A stretch of 64,000 bases of DNA from Saccharospirillum sp040881935 (GTDB lineage: Bacteria; Pseudomonadota; Gammaproteobacteria; Pseudomonadales; Natronospirillaceae). The translations under genes and the position numbers were made by a program. The DNA lies in the NCBI RefSeq assembly GCF_040881935.1, contig NZ_JBBECH010000017.1, positions 62,001 to 126,000 on the forward strand, in the 5' to 3' direction. Below, piece after piece: positions 36,427-44,324 of the stretch. The notes below the pieces were generated by a model. It saw nothing but the letters and a program-made list of their open reading frames with translations. It was not told the origin of the DNA and made no database searches. Position 1 is the first letter of the stretch, and each line of letters begins with the position of its first letter.

Positions 36427-36530
36427 TATCCGCCCGCTTCCTGTGTAAAAAGCGCCGAAATGGTACCTGCACAGGGTGCGTATTGCCAGCCAAATACCCC
36501 TGGCTGTACAAAAACCCTGAAGATGGTTTC
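36427..36530 (-). pseudogene. yidD: Probable decayed yidD remnant
   Basis: The 240-bp slot between rnpA and yidC, where yidD normally sits, holds no intact YidD. One minus-strand frame (about 36427-36504) reads ARGIWLAIRTLCRYHFGA and on to GSGR, resembling the YidD C-terminal block G-W-LA-R-L-RCHP-G. Another frame just upstream (36504-36530) reads ETIFRVFVQ, like the YidD N-terminus. The central CRFYPTCS cysteine block is missing. This looks like a gene with an internal deletion and frameshift. The match is by eye and the remnant is short. Confidence 0.4.
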
Positions 36531-36846
36531 AGGCGGAGTCCGTCATCGCCTTGTGCCAGCGACGTGTCAGGCGTCTGAGCTGCTTTTCAATCAGCTCATG
36601 CAACTGCTCATGCGGCAGCGTTCCCAGCTCTTTTCGACCCATCAGAATGATGTCGAGGGGTGGCCAGTCGGCATAATTCAGGCGAAAAACTTCCCGGGCA
36701 CAGCGCTTGATTCGATTGCGGGCGACTGCGGTACGGATGTTTTTTTTGGCGAGAATAAACCCAAGTCGGGCAGTGCCTGTTTGAGCGGGGCGAGACAGCA
36801 GCAGTAATTCAGGGCAGGCCGATTTGACAGCCACCTGGTCGAACAC
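36529..36846 (-). CDS. rnpA: Ribonuclease P protein component (start uncertain, likely further upstream)
   Basis: RnpA is recognised by LGFILAKKNIRTAVARNRIKRCAREVFRLN, the RNA-binding helix with its RNR motif, and a C-terminal helix LHELIEKQLRRLTRRWHK. From the GTG at 36846 the protein has 105 aa and lacks the conserved N-terminal helix. The same frame stays open upstream and encodes HPRSHRLLTPGDFRAVFDQ, which matches the RnpA start (FPRELRLLTP in E. coli). The real start must lie before about 36891, but only CTG (36927) and ATT (36945) are in frame there. It begins just after rpmH, as usual. RnpA helps RNase P mature tRNA 5' ends. Confidence 0.85.
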   Translation of the reverse strand: MFDQVAVKSACPELLLLSRPAQTGTARLGFILAKKNIRTAVARNRIKRCAREVFRLNYADWPPLDIILMGRKELGTLPHEQLHELIEKQLRRLTRRWHKAMTDSA

Positions 36847-36950
36847 GGCACGGAAATCCCCGGGTGTCAGTAAGCGATGACTGCGGGGATGTCCGTAGCC
36901 CGATACGGGTGTAGAACCGGGTACCAGGGCGCTTTCCGTAGAAATACCGG

Positions 36951-37085
36951 TTAGACCGTCAGGGCAGCACGACCACGAGCGCGGCGACGAGCCAGAACTT
37001 TACGCCCGTTTGCTGTTGCCATACGGGCACGAAAACCGTGGGTACGCTTGCGCTTCAGGACGCTGGGTTGAAAAGTACGTTTCAT
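36951..37085 (-). CDS. rpmH: 50S ribosomal protein L34
   Basis: A 44-aa protein, MKRTFQPSVLKRKRTHGFRA and ending GRAALTV, is full-length L34 with the conserved RMATANGRKVLARRRARGR. It is the first gene of the leftward rpmH-rnpA operon, next to the replication origin. A strong promoter is visible about 105 bp upstream. Confidence 0.98.
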   Translation of the reverse strand: MKRTFQPSVLKRKRTHGFRARMATANGRKVLARRRARGRAALTV

Positions 37086-37188
37086 GGTTGTTCTCACACC
37101 GTGTCGGGGGAAGCAAAGCTTCCGTTGGGCATCGGGTCCGCCAGTTACTCACATTTGGAGCTTGCGAACCCATAAATTTGGATGGCGG

Positions 37189-37217
37189 ATTCTAATCACT
37201 TTGGTTGAGTAATTCAA
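37189..37217 (-). promoter_or_regulatory. Sigma-70 promoter of rpmH
   Basis: On the minus strand TTGAAT (37217-37212) and TAGAAT (37194-37189) are separated by exactly 17 bp and lie about 105 bp upstream of the rpmH ATG. Each differs from the sigma-70 consensus by only one or two bases. Confidence 0.65.
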
Positions 37218-37289
37218 TGACGATTTTTTAATCAGCCAATTATCACGGTCGCTGGTTTTCAGAGGTCGAATGATTCTCGTATCACTTGG

Positions 37290-37566
37290 TTTTGAACACT
37301 TGAGTACTTAAAGAATTAATTTAGGTTTATAGGGTCTTAGGATAGTTCTTTTTTGTTATTAGTTAAGCACGATGTTTTCTGTTTAAAAGTAAAAAAAAAT
37401 CATATAAAACAATAGGTTACAGGCATAGTAACCTCGGGTTTCCCTGGGTACGGACTGGGCATGACCGGCCCAAAAGCTGTGTGTAACCTGGCTACTTATA
37501 CACAATCTTTTATGCACAAAACCGTCCAGAGGGTTACACACAGCCTTGTGCGCCCGGTTATTCACA
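37290..37566. other. Chromosomal replication origin oriC
   Basis: The rpmH-dnaA gap holds an AT-rich stretch (about 37290-37425, with runs such as GTAAAAAAAAATCATATAAA) that fits a DNA-unwinding element. Five DnaA-box-like 9-mers follow: TTACACACA reversed at 37478-37486, TTATACACA at 37496-37504, TTATGCACA at 37510-37518, TTACACACA at 37534-37542 and TTATTCACA at 37558-37566. Three fit TTATNCACA exactly and two differ at one base. No GATC occurs from about 37140 to the first one inside dnaA, so Dam/SeqA-type control is not supported. Confidence 0.85.
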
Positions 37567-37744
37567 GCTTTGCAGGGACCCGGGCGATATAGTGGAAACA
37601 GCCTGTAGTGACCGCCTTTGGCGGGATTTCAGGATTCCCGGGTCTGTCGGTGCGGGGACTTGTTTCAGGCTCGACTGCGACTGGCGTGTGCCGTGTGGGC
37701 AAGTTAGAATGCGGCTTCTATTTTGGTATTCATCCGGAGTGTTT

Positions 37745-39226
37745 GTGCCCGATTCAGCCTGGCAACAGTGTCTTGATCTGCTGCGCGGGGAGGTTCCCTC
37801 GCATCAGTTCAATACCTGGATTCGCCCACTGAGCCATCGTCTGGAGGGTGAGGCTCTGGTGTTGCTGGCACCCAACCGGTTTGTGGGTAACTGGGTGCGG
37901 GACAAGTATTTGCACCGAATCCAGGAACTGATGAACCAGTTCGGGGCCGCAGATGCACAGGTGCTGGTTGAAGTCAGTGCCCGCTCTGGGCGACCAGCAC
38001 GCCCCGCTCGCCGACAACCGGAAACTCAAACCCTGGCAGCGGCTGGTTACGCAGGGAGTCAGGCGCAGGCAGCGGTCGAACCGGAAGTCAGTCAACACGA
38101 GAGCCGGCATCCCAGTCCTGAGCCCGCACCCGTGGTGGCCGAACGGATTAACAGTGATCCGATGCCGGTTCAGACCACAGGTTCGCAACGTGGTAAGGGT
38201 AAGTTTCAGAATTATTTGAACCCGGGCTTCAGTTTCGCTTCTTTTGTGGAAGGCAAGTCAAATCAGCTGGCGCTGGCGGCGAGTCAGCAGGTTGCGGACA
38301 ACGCTGGCGGTGCTTACAACCCACTCTTTATATACGGTGGCGTTGGTCTCGGTAAAACTCACCTGATGCAGGCCATTGGTAACCATATCGTTGAACAGAA
38401 CCCTGGTGCCAAGGTGGTCTATCTGCATTCGGAGCGTTTTGTGGCCGATATGGTCAAGGCGTTGCAATTAAATGCCATGGCTGAGTTCAAGCGCTTCTAT
38501 CGCAGCCTCGATGCGCTGCTGATTGACGACATTCAATTTTTCGCCAAGAAAGACCGCTCGCAGGAAGAATTCTTTCATACCTTTAATGCGTTGCTTGAAG
38601 GTAACCAGCAGGTGATTCTGACCTGCGATCGCTACCCCAAGGAAATTGAGGGGCTTGAGGATCGTCTGAAGAGCCGGTTTGGCTGGGGTTTGACGGTCGC
38701 GGTGGAACCACCGGATCTGGAAACCCGGGTCGCGATTCTAATGAAGAAGGCGGAAAAGCAACGCGTGAAGCTGCCAGCCGATGCAGCCTTTTTTATTGCT
38801 CAGCGAATTCGCTCGAATGTCCGTGAACTTGAGGGTGCACTGAAGCGTGTCGTGGCCAATTCCCAATTCACTGGCGCGGCGATCAATACCGCCTTTGTCA
38901 AAGAGTCTTTAAAAGACCTCTTGGCGCTGCAGGACAAACAAGTCAGTATTGATAACATTCAGCGCACCGTGGCTGAGTATTACAAGATCAAGATATCGGA
39001 TTTGCACAGCAAACGACGCAGTCGCAGCATTGCACGTCCGCGTCAGGTGGCGATGGCACTGGCCAAAGAATTGACCCAGCACAGTTTGCCGGAAATTGGC
39101 GAAGCCTTTGGCGGACGCGACCATACAACGGTGTTGCACGCCTGCCGCAAGGTCAAGGAATTGCGCGAAACCACCCTGGACATCAACGAAGATTACAACA
39201 ACCTGTTACGAACGCTGACCACCTGA
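37745..39226 (+). CDS. dnaA: Chromosomal replication initiator DnaA
   Basis: The 493-aa protein has DnaA domain I (SAWQQCLDLLRGEVPSHQFNTWIRPL), a variable linker (about 85-155), the AAA+ domain with Walker A GGVGLGKTHLMQ and LLIDDIQFF, and domain IV ending FGGRDHTTVLHACRKV, the DnaA-box-binding signature. GTG at 37745 is chosen: GGAGT lies 5 bp upstream and the conserved start falls there, while a longer in-frame extension (from 37592) runs through origin DNA. DnaA opens oriC, which lies just upstream. It leads the dnaA-dnaN-recF-gyrB series. Confidence 0.97.
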   Translation: MPDSAWQQCLDLLRGEVPSHQFNTWIRPLSHRLEGEALVLLAPNRFVGNWVRDKYLHRIQELMNQFGAADAQVLVEVSARSGRPARPARRQPETQTLAAAGYAGSQAQAAVEPEVSQHESRHPSPEPAPVVAERINSDPMPVQTTGSQRGKGKFQNYLNPGFSFASFVEGKSNQLALAASQQVADNAGGAYNPLFIYGGVGLGKTHLMQAIGNHIVEQNPGAKVVYLHSERFVADMVKALQLNAMAEFKRFYRSLDALLIDDIQFFAKKDRSQEEFFHTFNALLEGNQQVILTCDRYPKEIEGLEDRLKSRFGWGLTVAVEPPDLETRVAILMKKAEKQRVKLPADAAFFIAQRIRSNVRELEGALKRVVANSQFTGAAINTAFVKESLKDLLALQDKQVSIDNIQRTVAEYYKIKISDLHSKRRSRSIARPRQVAMALAKELTQHSLPEIGEAFGGRDHTTVLHACRKVKELRETTLDINEDYNNLLRTLTT

Positions 39227-39247
39227 TTAATGGATGGAAACGGACTC

Positions 39248-40357
39248 ATGATTCAATTCTCACTGCCACGAGACACCCTGTTAAAACCACTGCAACTGGT
39301 GGGGGGTGTCGTTGAAAAACGTCAGACATTACCGGTGTTGTCTAACGTTCTGCTGGAAATCGAAGGTAACCAGTTGTCGCTTACCGGTACTGATCTTGAA
39401 GTTGAAATTCAGGGTCGGGTAGAGCTGACGGAACCGTCCACTGAGGGCGCGGTAACGGTACCGGCGCGCAAATTGCTCGACATAGTCAAGTCGTTACCGG
39501 ATGACAGTCTGATCAGCCTGATCCAGAACGATGACCGGGTCGTGGTCACCAGCGGGCGCAGTCGTTTTACGCTCTCTACCTTGCCCGCATCGGATTTCCC
39601 GAATGTCGAGGAAGATGAAAATACCCTTAACTTCAACATGCCGCAAAAAACGCTGAAAAAGCTGGTCGATGCAACCTCCTTTGCGATGGCTCAGCAAGAT
39701 GTGCGCTATTATTTGAACGGAATGTTGCTGGAATTGTCGCAGAATAGGGTACGTACCGTCGCGACTGACGGCCATCGTCTGGCAATGAGCAGCCAGGGCG
39801 TCGATGCCTTGGGTGTCGAGGAACGTCGTCAGGTAATCGTACCGCGCAAGGGCATTCTGGAATTGAACCGCCTCATGGGCGATTCTGATGATTCGGTCGA
39901 AATTTCCCTGGGCACCAACCATCTTCGTGCCAAAACCGCCGCCTTTACCTTCAGTTCCAAGCTGGTGGATGGCAAGTTTCCAGATTATGAACGGGTTGTG
40001 CCCCGTGGTGGCGACAAGGAAATCGTCGGTGATCGTCAGTCATTGCGTTCCATTTTCAGCCGTGCTGCTATTTTGTCTAACGAAAAGTACCGTGGCGTTC
40101 GGCTGATGCTCAGCGAAAACAACCTGCAGGTCAGGGCTAATAACCCCGAGCAGGAAGAGGCCGAGGTCAACCAGGAAATCGATTATCAGGGTCCGGAACT
40201 GGAAGTCGGGTTCAATGTGTCCTATCTGCTGGATGTGATGAACGTCACCCAGGGAGAGCAGGTTAAACTGGTGCTGTCGGATGCGAACAGCAGCGCCTTG
40301 CTGAGTGATTTTGACGATGATTCTTCGGTTTATGTCGTGATGCCGATGCGTCTGTAA
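39248..40357 (+). CDS. dnaN: DNA polymerase III beta clamp
   Basis: The 369-aa protein begins MIQFSLPRDTLLKPLQLVGG and shows the three repeated clamp folds, with VVEKRQTLPVLSNVLLEI near the start, VRYYLNGMLLEL and TDGHRLAMS in the middle and the end DDSSVYVVMPMRL. It forms the sliding clamp that tethers polymerase III. ATG 39248 fits the family better than an in-frame ATG at 39230. Confidence 0.98.
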   Translation: MIQFSLPRDTLLKPLQLVGGVVEKRQTLPVLSNVLLEIEGNQLSLTGTDLEVEIQGRVELTEPSTEGAVTVPARKLLDIVKSLPDDSLISLIQNDDRVVVTSGRSRFTLSTLPASDFPNVEEDENTLNFNMPQKTLKKLVDATSFAMAQQDVRYYLNGMLLELSQNRVRTVATDGHRLAMSSQGVDALGVEERRQVIVPRKGILELNRLMGDSDDSVEISLGTNHLRAKTAAFTFSSKLVDGKFPDYERVVPRGGDKEIVGDRQSLRSIFSRAAILSNEKYRGVRLMLSENNLQVRANNPEQEEAEVNQEIDYQGPELEVGFNVSYLLDVMNVTQGEQVKLVLSDANSSALLSDFDDDSSVYVVMPMRL

Positions 40358-40382
40358 TCGGGCATAGGCTCTAAAGCCCGGA

Positions 40383-41483
40383 ATGTCCATTCATCGTTTG
40401 ACCATTCAGGGTGTCCGTAACCTGGCGGACACCCGTTTCGACCCCGGCCCCGGCATCAATATATTGTCCGGTGATAACGGCGCTGGCAAGTCGTCGGTGC
40501 TGGAAGCCATTCATCTATTGGCGCTGGCCCGTTCCTTTAAGGTCTCCCGCACCCGCACTCTGATTCGTCAGGGCGTTGACGACGCCACCGTCTTTGCTGA
40601 GTTTAACAACAAGACTCGTATTGGCGTTCAGCGTTCACGCAATGGTCACCACAGTATCCGCATTAATGGCGAGGCGGTCAGTGCAGTCTCTGAACTGGCG
40701 CAACGACTCCCCTTGCAGCTGATCCACAGCGATAGCTTCCTATTATTGGAAGGCTCTCCAGGACACCGCCGGCAGTTTCTCGACTGGGGGGTTTTCCATC
40801 AGGAAGACAGCTTCCACACCCAGTGGCAGAACGCGCAAAAAAGCCTGAAAAACCGCAACTCTCTGCTCCGATCTGGTAGAATAGAGCGTTCGCAGCTGGC
40901 GGTCTGGCAGCGTGAATTTATTACCGCTGCGGAGCAGTTGGATGATTTGCGAAAGCAGTACCTGGAGGGGTTTGTGCCCCGGTTTCATCAGGTGCTGGCA
41001 GCCCTGGTCGATTTACCCGAGGTGCGGATTCACTACTACCGCGGCTGGGATAAAGCCCGGCCATTGGCTGAGGTGCTTGAACAGCAACTGGAGCGGGATC
41101 TTAAGCTGGGGTACACCCAGAGCGGCCCGCAACGATCAGACATGCGCATTAAAGTAGGCGCCCAGGCGGCGAGTGATGTGTTGTCACGGGGCCAGCAAAA
41201 GCTGGTGGTGTGCGCGCTCAAGGTTGCTCAGAGCCTGCACTTGCAAGACGTTCATCACCGGCCAACGACTTTTCTGGTGGATGACCTCCCAGCAGAGTTG
41301 GATCGGCACCATATTCAGAAGTTAGGCGCCCTAATGGAAGGACTGACCGGTCAGGTTTTTATGACCAGTGTCGACCCGTCACTCCTCAAGGATTTTTGGC
41401 AAGCGCCGGATCAGGTTCGAATGTTCCATGTGGAACAGGGCCAGGTACGTCCGGCGAACGATTTGGAGCTACCAGATGAGTAA
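40383..41483 (+). CDS. recF: DNA replication and repair protein RecF
   Basis: The 366-aa SMC-like ATPase has Walker A GDNGAGKSSVLEAIHLLALARSF, the signature region LSRGQQKLVVCALKVAQ and Walker B LVDDLPAELD. It loads RecA at gaps with RecO and RecR. Its last 8 bp overlap the gyrB start. A parS-like sequence lies inside its 3' end (41422-41437), placed so that the coding frame FHVEQG is kept. Confidence 0.97.
   Translation: MSIHRLTIQGVRNLADTRFDPGPGINILSGDNGAGKSSVLEAIHLLALARSFKVSRTRTLIRQGVDDATVFAEFNNKTRIGVQRSRNGHHSIRINGEAVSAVSELAQRLPLQLIHSDSFLLLEGSPGHRRQFLDWGVFHQEDSFHTQWQNAQKSLKNRNSLLRSGRIERSQLAVWQREFITAAEQLDDLRKQYLEGFVPRFHQVLAALVDLPEVRIHYYRGWDKARPLAEVLEQQLERDLKLGYTQSGPQRSDMRIKVGAQAASDVLSRGQQKLVVCALKVAQSLHLQDVHHRPTTFLVDDLPAELDRHHIQKLGALMEGLTGQVFMTSVDPSLLKDFWQAPDQVRMFHVEQGQVRPANDLELPDE
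41422..41437. promoter_or_regulatory. parS-like ParB-binding site inside recF
   Basis: TGTTCCATGTGGAACA differs by one base from the palindromic parS consensus TGTTCCACGTGGAACA found near the origin of Pseudomonas-type chromosomes. It lies in the coding region of recF. Confidence 0.7.
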
Positions 41484-43887
41484 CAGTTACGATTCCTCCA
41501 GTATTAAAGTACTCAAGGGACTGGATGCTGTGCGCAAGCGTCCCGGCATGTACATTGGGGATACGGACGATGGCACCGGTTTGCACCACATGGTGTTTGA
41601 AGTGGTGGATAACTCCATCGATGAAGCCCTGGCCGGACACTGCAAAGACATCAAGGTAGTGATACACCCGGATGAATCGGTCACCGTCAGCGACGACGGC
41701 CGTGGCATTCCGACCGACATGCACGAAGAAGGGCAGTCGGCCGCTGAAGTGATTATGACCGTGCTCCACGCCGGTGGTAAGTTCGACGATAACAGCTACA
41801 AAGTATCGGGCGGTTTGCACGGCGTTGGTATTTCGGTGGTAAACGCCCTGTCTTCTGAAGTGATACTCACTATTCGCCGCGACGGCAAGATTCACGAACA
41901 ACGCTATGTACATGGTGTGCCGCAAGAGCCGCTTAAGATCGTCGGTGAGGCCGATTACACCGGTACGACCATTCACTTCAAACCCTCGGGTGAGACCTTC
42001 ACGTCGATCGAGTATTCGTTCGATATTCTGGCCAAGCGCTTGCGTGAGTTGAGCTTCCTGAATTCTGGTGTAGCCATCCACCTGAAAGATGAGCGCAGCG
42101 GTAAGGAAGAGTACTTCAAGTATGAAGGCGGTCTGAAGGCGTTTGTCGATTATCTGAACAAGAACAAACAAACCCTGAATCAGGTATTCCACTTTTCCTT
42201 TCAGCGTGAAGAAGATGGTATCGGCGTGGAAGTGGCGATGCAGTGGAACGATACCTATCAGGAAAATATCCTCTGTTACACCAACAACATCCCGCAGCGC
42301 GATGGTGGTAGCCACCTGGCTGGTTTCCGCGCTGCACTGACGCGTACGTTGAATACCTATATTCAGAATGAAAACCTGCAGAAGAAACACAAGGTTCAAA
42401 CCACGGGTGACGATGCCCGTGAAGGACTGACTGCCATTATTTCGGTTAAGGTGCCCGATCCCAAGTTCAGCTCCCAGACCAAAGACAAGCTGGTATCCAG
42501 TGAGGTCAAGCCGGCCGTTGAGCAGGAAATGGGCAAGCAACTTGGTGATTTTCTGCTGGAAAACCCGGGTGAAGCCAAGATTCTGGTTGGCAAGATGATC
42601 GATGCAGCCCGGGCCCGTGAAGCGGCGCGCAAAGCACGTGATATGACCCGTCGTAAAGGCGCGCTGGACATCGCCGGCCTGCCTGGCAAGCTGGCCGATT
42701 GCCAGGAGAAAGACCCGGCGCTGTCTGAACTCTACCTGGTGGAGGGTGACTCTGCCGGTGGTTCTGCCAAACAAGGGCGCGACCGCCGTACCCAGGCCAT
42801 TCTGCCGCTGAAAGGTAAAATCCTGAATGTAGAGAAAGCCCGCTTTGACAAGATGCTGCAATCTGCTGAAGTCGGTACGCTGATTACGGCGTTGGGCTGC
42901 GGTATTGGCCGTGAAGAGTTCAATCTGGCCAAGTTGCGCTATCACCAAATCATCATCATGACGGATGCCGACGTCGATGGGTCGCACATTCGCACCCTGT
43001 TGCTGACTTTCTTTTTCCGGCAAATGCCGGAGCTGATTGAAAACGGCCATATCTACATTGCGCAGCCGCCGTTGTTCAAGCTGAAAAAAGGTAAGCAAGA
43101 GCAATACATTAAAGATGAAAAGACACTGGAACAGTATCTGATTTCCCAGGCGCTCGATGGCACTGAATTGTTCGTGAATGAGACCGCACCTCCGATTCGG
43201 GATACCCAGCTGGAAAACCTGGTTAATCAGTATAAAGACGTGATGAGCCGGATTGAACGCATGAGCCGGGTGTATCCGAAGGCGGTGCTGCAAGAGCTGA
43301 TCTATATGCCGGATCTGACGCCGGAGATGCTGTCCAGCCAGGATGAAGTCGCAGATTGGGTCGATCACCTCAGCGACCGGCTGCTCGATACCAATGCGGG
43401 CAGTACGACCTATCAAATGTCCATTACCGAAGACAAAGAGCGTCATATCTTTGTGCCCAAGGTGCAGGCGATCGCCCATGGTTTGGGTACGGACTACCAG
43501 TTCTCTCATACTTTCTTCGAAAGTAAGGAATATCAGGCTATCGTCGCCTTGCGTAACGTGCTCGACGGGCTGATTGAAGACGGCGCCTACCTGAAGCGGG
43601 GCGACAAGTCCCAGCCGATTGCTGAGTTTGAAGAAGTGATCGAGTGGATGATGGGTGAGGCCAAGCGCGGCTATAACATTCAGCGTTATAAGGGCCTGGG
43701 TGAAATGAACCCGGACCAGCTGTGGGAAACCACCATGGATCCGGAGCAACGCCGCATGCTACAGGTCACCATTGAAGACGCCATCGGTGCCGATCAGATC
43801 TTCAGCACCCTGATGGGTGATGATGTAGAGCCACGTCGTGCCTTTATTGAGACAAATGCCTTGCTAGTGAGCAACCTGGACTATTAA
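41476..43887 (+). CDS. gyrB: DNA gyrase subunit B
   Basis: The 803-aa protein starts MSNSYDSSSIKVLKGLDAVR. It has the GHKL ATPase part (KRPGMYIGDTDDGTGLHHMVFEVVDNSIDEA), the Toprim EGDSAGGSAKQGRDRRTQAILPL with DADVDGSHI and the long gram-negative insert, then the tail QRYKGLGEMNPDQLWETTMDP. With GyrA it introduces negative supercoils. ATG 41476 overlaps recF; an upstream in-frame extension lies within recF and is not used. Confidence 0.98.
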   Translation: MSNSYDSSSIKVLKGLDAVRKRPGMYIGDTDDGTGLHHMVFEVVDNSIDEALAGHCKDIKVVIHPDESVTVSDDGRGIPTDMHEEGQSAAEVIMTVLHAGGKFDDNSYKVSGGLHGVGISVVNALSSEVILTIRRDGKIHEQRYVHGVPQEPLKIVGEADYTGTTIHFKPSGETFTSIEYSFDILAKRLRELSFLNSGVAIHLKDERSGKEEYFKYEGGLKAFVDYLNKNKQTLNQVFHFSFQREEDGIGVEVAMQWNDTYQENILCYTNNIPQRDGGSHLAGFRAALTRTLNTYIQNENLQKKHKVQTTGDDAREGLTAIISVKVPDPKFSSQTKDKLVSSEVKPAVEQEMGKQLGDFLLENPGEAKILVGKMIDAARAREAARKARDMTRRKGALDIAGLPGKLADCQEKDPALSELYLVEGDSAGGSAKQGRDRRTQAILPLKGKILNVEKARFDKMLQSAEVGTLITALGCGIGREEFNLAKLRYHQIIIMTDADVDGSHIRTLLLTFFFRQMPELIENGHIYIAQPPLFKLKKGKQEQYIKDEKTLEQYLISQALDGTELFVNETAPPIRDTQLENLVNQYKDVMSRIERMSRVYPKAVLQELIYMPDLTPEMLSSQDEVADWVDHLSDRLLDTNAGSTTYQMSITEDKERHIFVPKVQAIAHGLGTDYQFSHTFFESKEYQAIVALRNVLDGLIEDGAYLKRGDKSQPIAEFEEVIEWMMGEAKRGYNIQRYKGLGEMNPDQLWETTMDPEQRRMLQVTIEDAIGADQIFSTLMGDDVEPRRAFIETNALLVSNLDY

Positions 43888-43889
43888 CA

Positions 43890-44069
43890 CAAGTTTCGGA
43901 GTTCAGTTTTGCCTTGGTGCCAGGAATCTGTGTCAGGCACCGGGTTTACCTATCTGGGGTCGGCGTGGACCCATCCATGGGGCCTAGACCACAGCATCCA
44001 TGCTGTGGACTCCCCCAGATAGGTAAACCCTGCACCTGACACTCAACTGGTTGCGAACTCCGAAACTTG
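43890..44069. repeat. 15-bp inverted repeat bracketing element C
   Basis: CAAGTTTCGGAGTTC (43890-43904) and its exact complement GAACTCCGAAACTTG (44055-44069) bracket the compound hairpin element C. The same unit recurs at 44846-44867. The left copy begins 3 bp after the gyrB stop. Confidence 0.75.
43930..44042. repeat. Compound hairpin repeat, element C
   Basis: Arms 43930-43959 and 44013-44042 are complementary with 3 mismatches in 30 (sharing GGGTTTACCTATCTGGGG). They enclose GGTCGGCGTGGACCCATCC (43958-43976) continuing into ATGGGGCCTAG, the core seen in elements A and B, and a perfect hairpin CCACAGCA-TCCA-TGCTGTGG (43989-44008). It lies directly downstream of gyrB. No frame runs through it. 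Confidence 0.8.
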
Positions 44070-44157
44070 AGTTTAAGCGGTCGCATGTTTTGGTTTCTTC
44101 CGGTTCGTGCAGAAGACTGGGCAGGGCAGAGCTATCTACTTTGTATTCGAAGGTTTT

Positions 44158-44186
44158 AAAAAAGGGGTCTAAATGGCTCCTTTTTT
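44158..44186 (+). terminator. Intrinsic terminator downstream of gyrB
   Basis: AAAAAAGGGG pairs with CTCCTTTTTT around the loop TCTAAATGG (10-bp stem with one G-U pair in RNA), ending in a run of six T. It is the first good terminator after gyrB, about 270 bp from its stop and past element C. Confidence 0.65.
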
Positions 44187-44271
44187 GTGGGAAGTAGAAA
44201 ATCAGTTCAATCTTGTTGAGGGAGGAGGAAGTCAGCTAAGTTTAAGTTGTTACTTTGAACCATATAGCCCT

Positions 44272-44308
44272 AACTGTTCAGCAGTTTGTTTTCGACTGCT
44301 GAACAGTT
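44272..44308. repeat. 14-bp perfect hairpin next to parS
   Basis: AACTGTTCAGCAGT (44272-44285) and ACTGCTGAACAGTT (44295-44308) are perfect inverse complements around the 9-nt loop TTGTTTTCG. The right arm runs into the parS-like palindrome at 44305. It may end transcription of the leftward-reading gene at 44325, but no T-run follows. Confidence 0.55.
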
Positions 44309-44320
44309 CCACGTGGAACA
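44305..44320. promoter_or_regulatory. parS-like ParB-binding site
   Basis: AGTTCCACGTGGAACA matches the parS consensus at 15 of 16 bases; only the outermost T is A. It sits between gyrB and the leftward alkyltransferase-like gene. Confidence 0.75.
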
Positions 44321-44324
44321 TGGT

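Noticed and set aside
37592..37744. N-terminal extension of DnaA by 51 residues
   Set aside because: It would translate origin DNA; the conserved DnaA start and a GGAG ribosome site place the start at GTG 37745.
41386..43749. Very long open frame (787 codons) on the strand opposite gyrB
   Set aside because: It is the mirror of gyrB codon usage; gyrB is certain and the antisense protein has no recognisable features.
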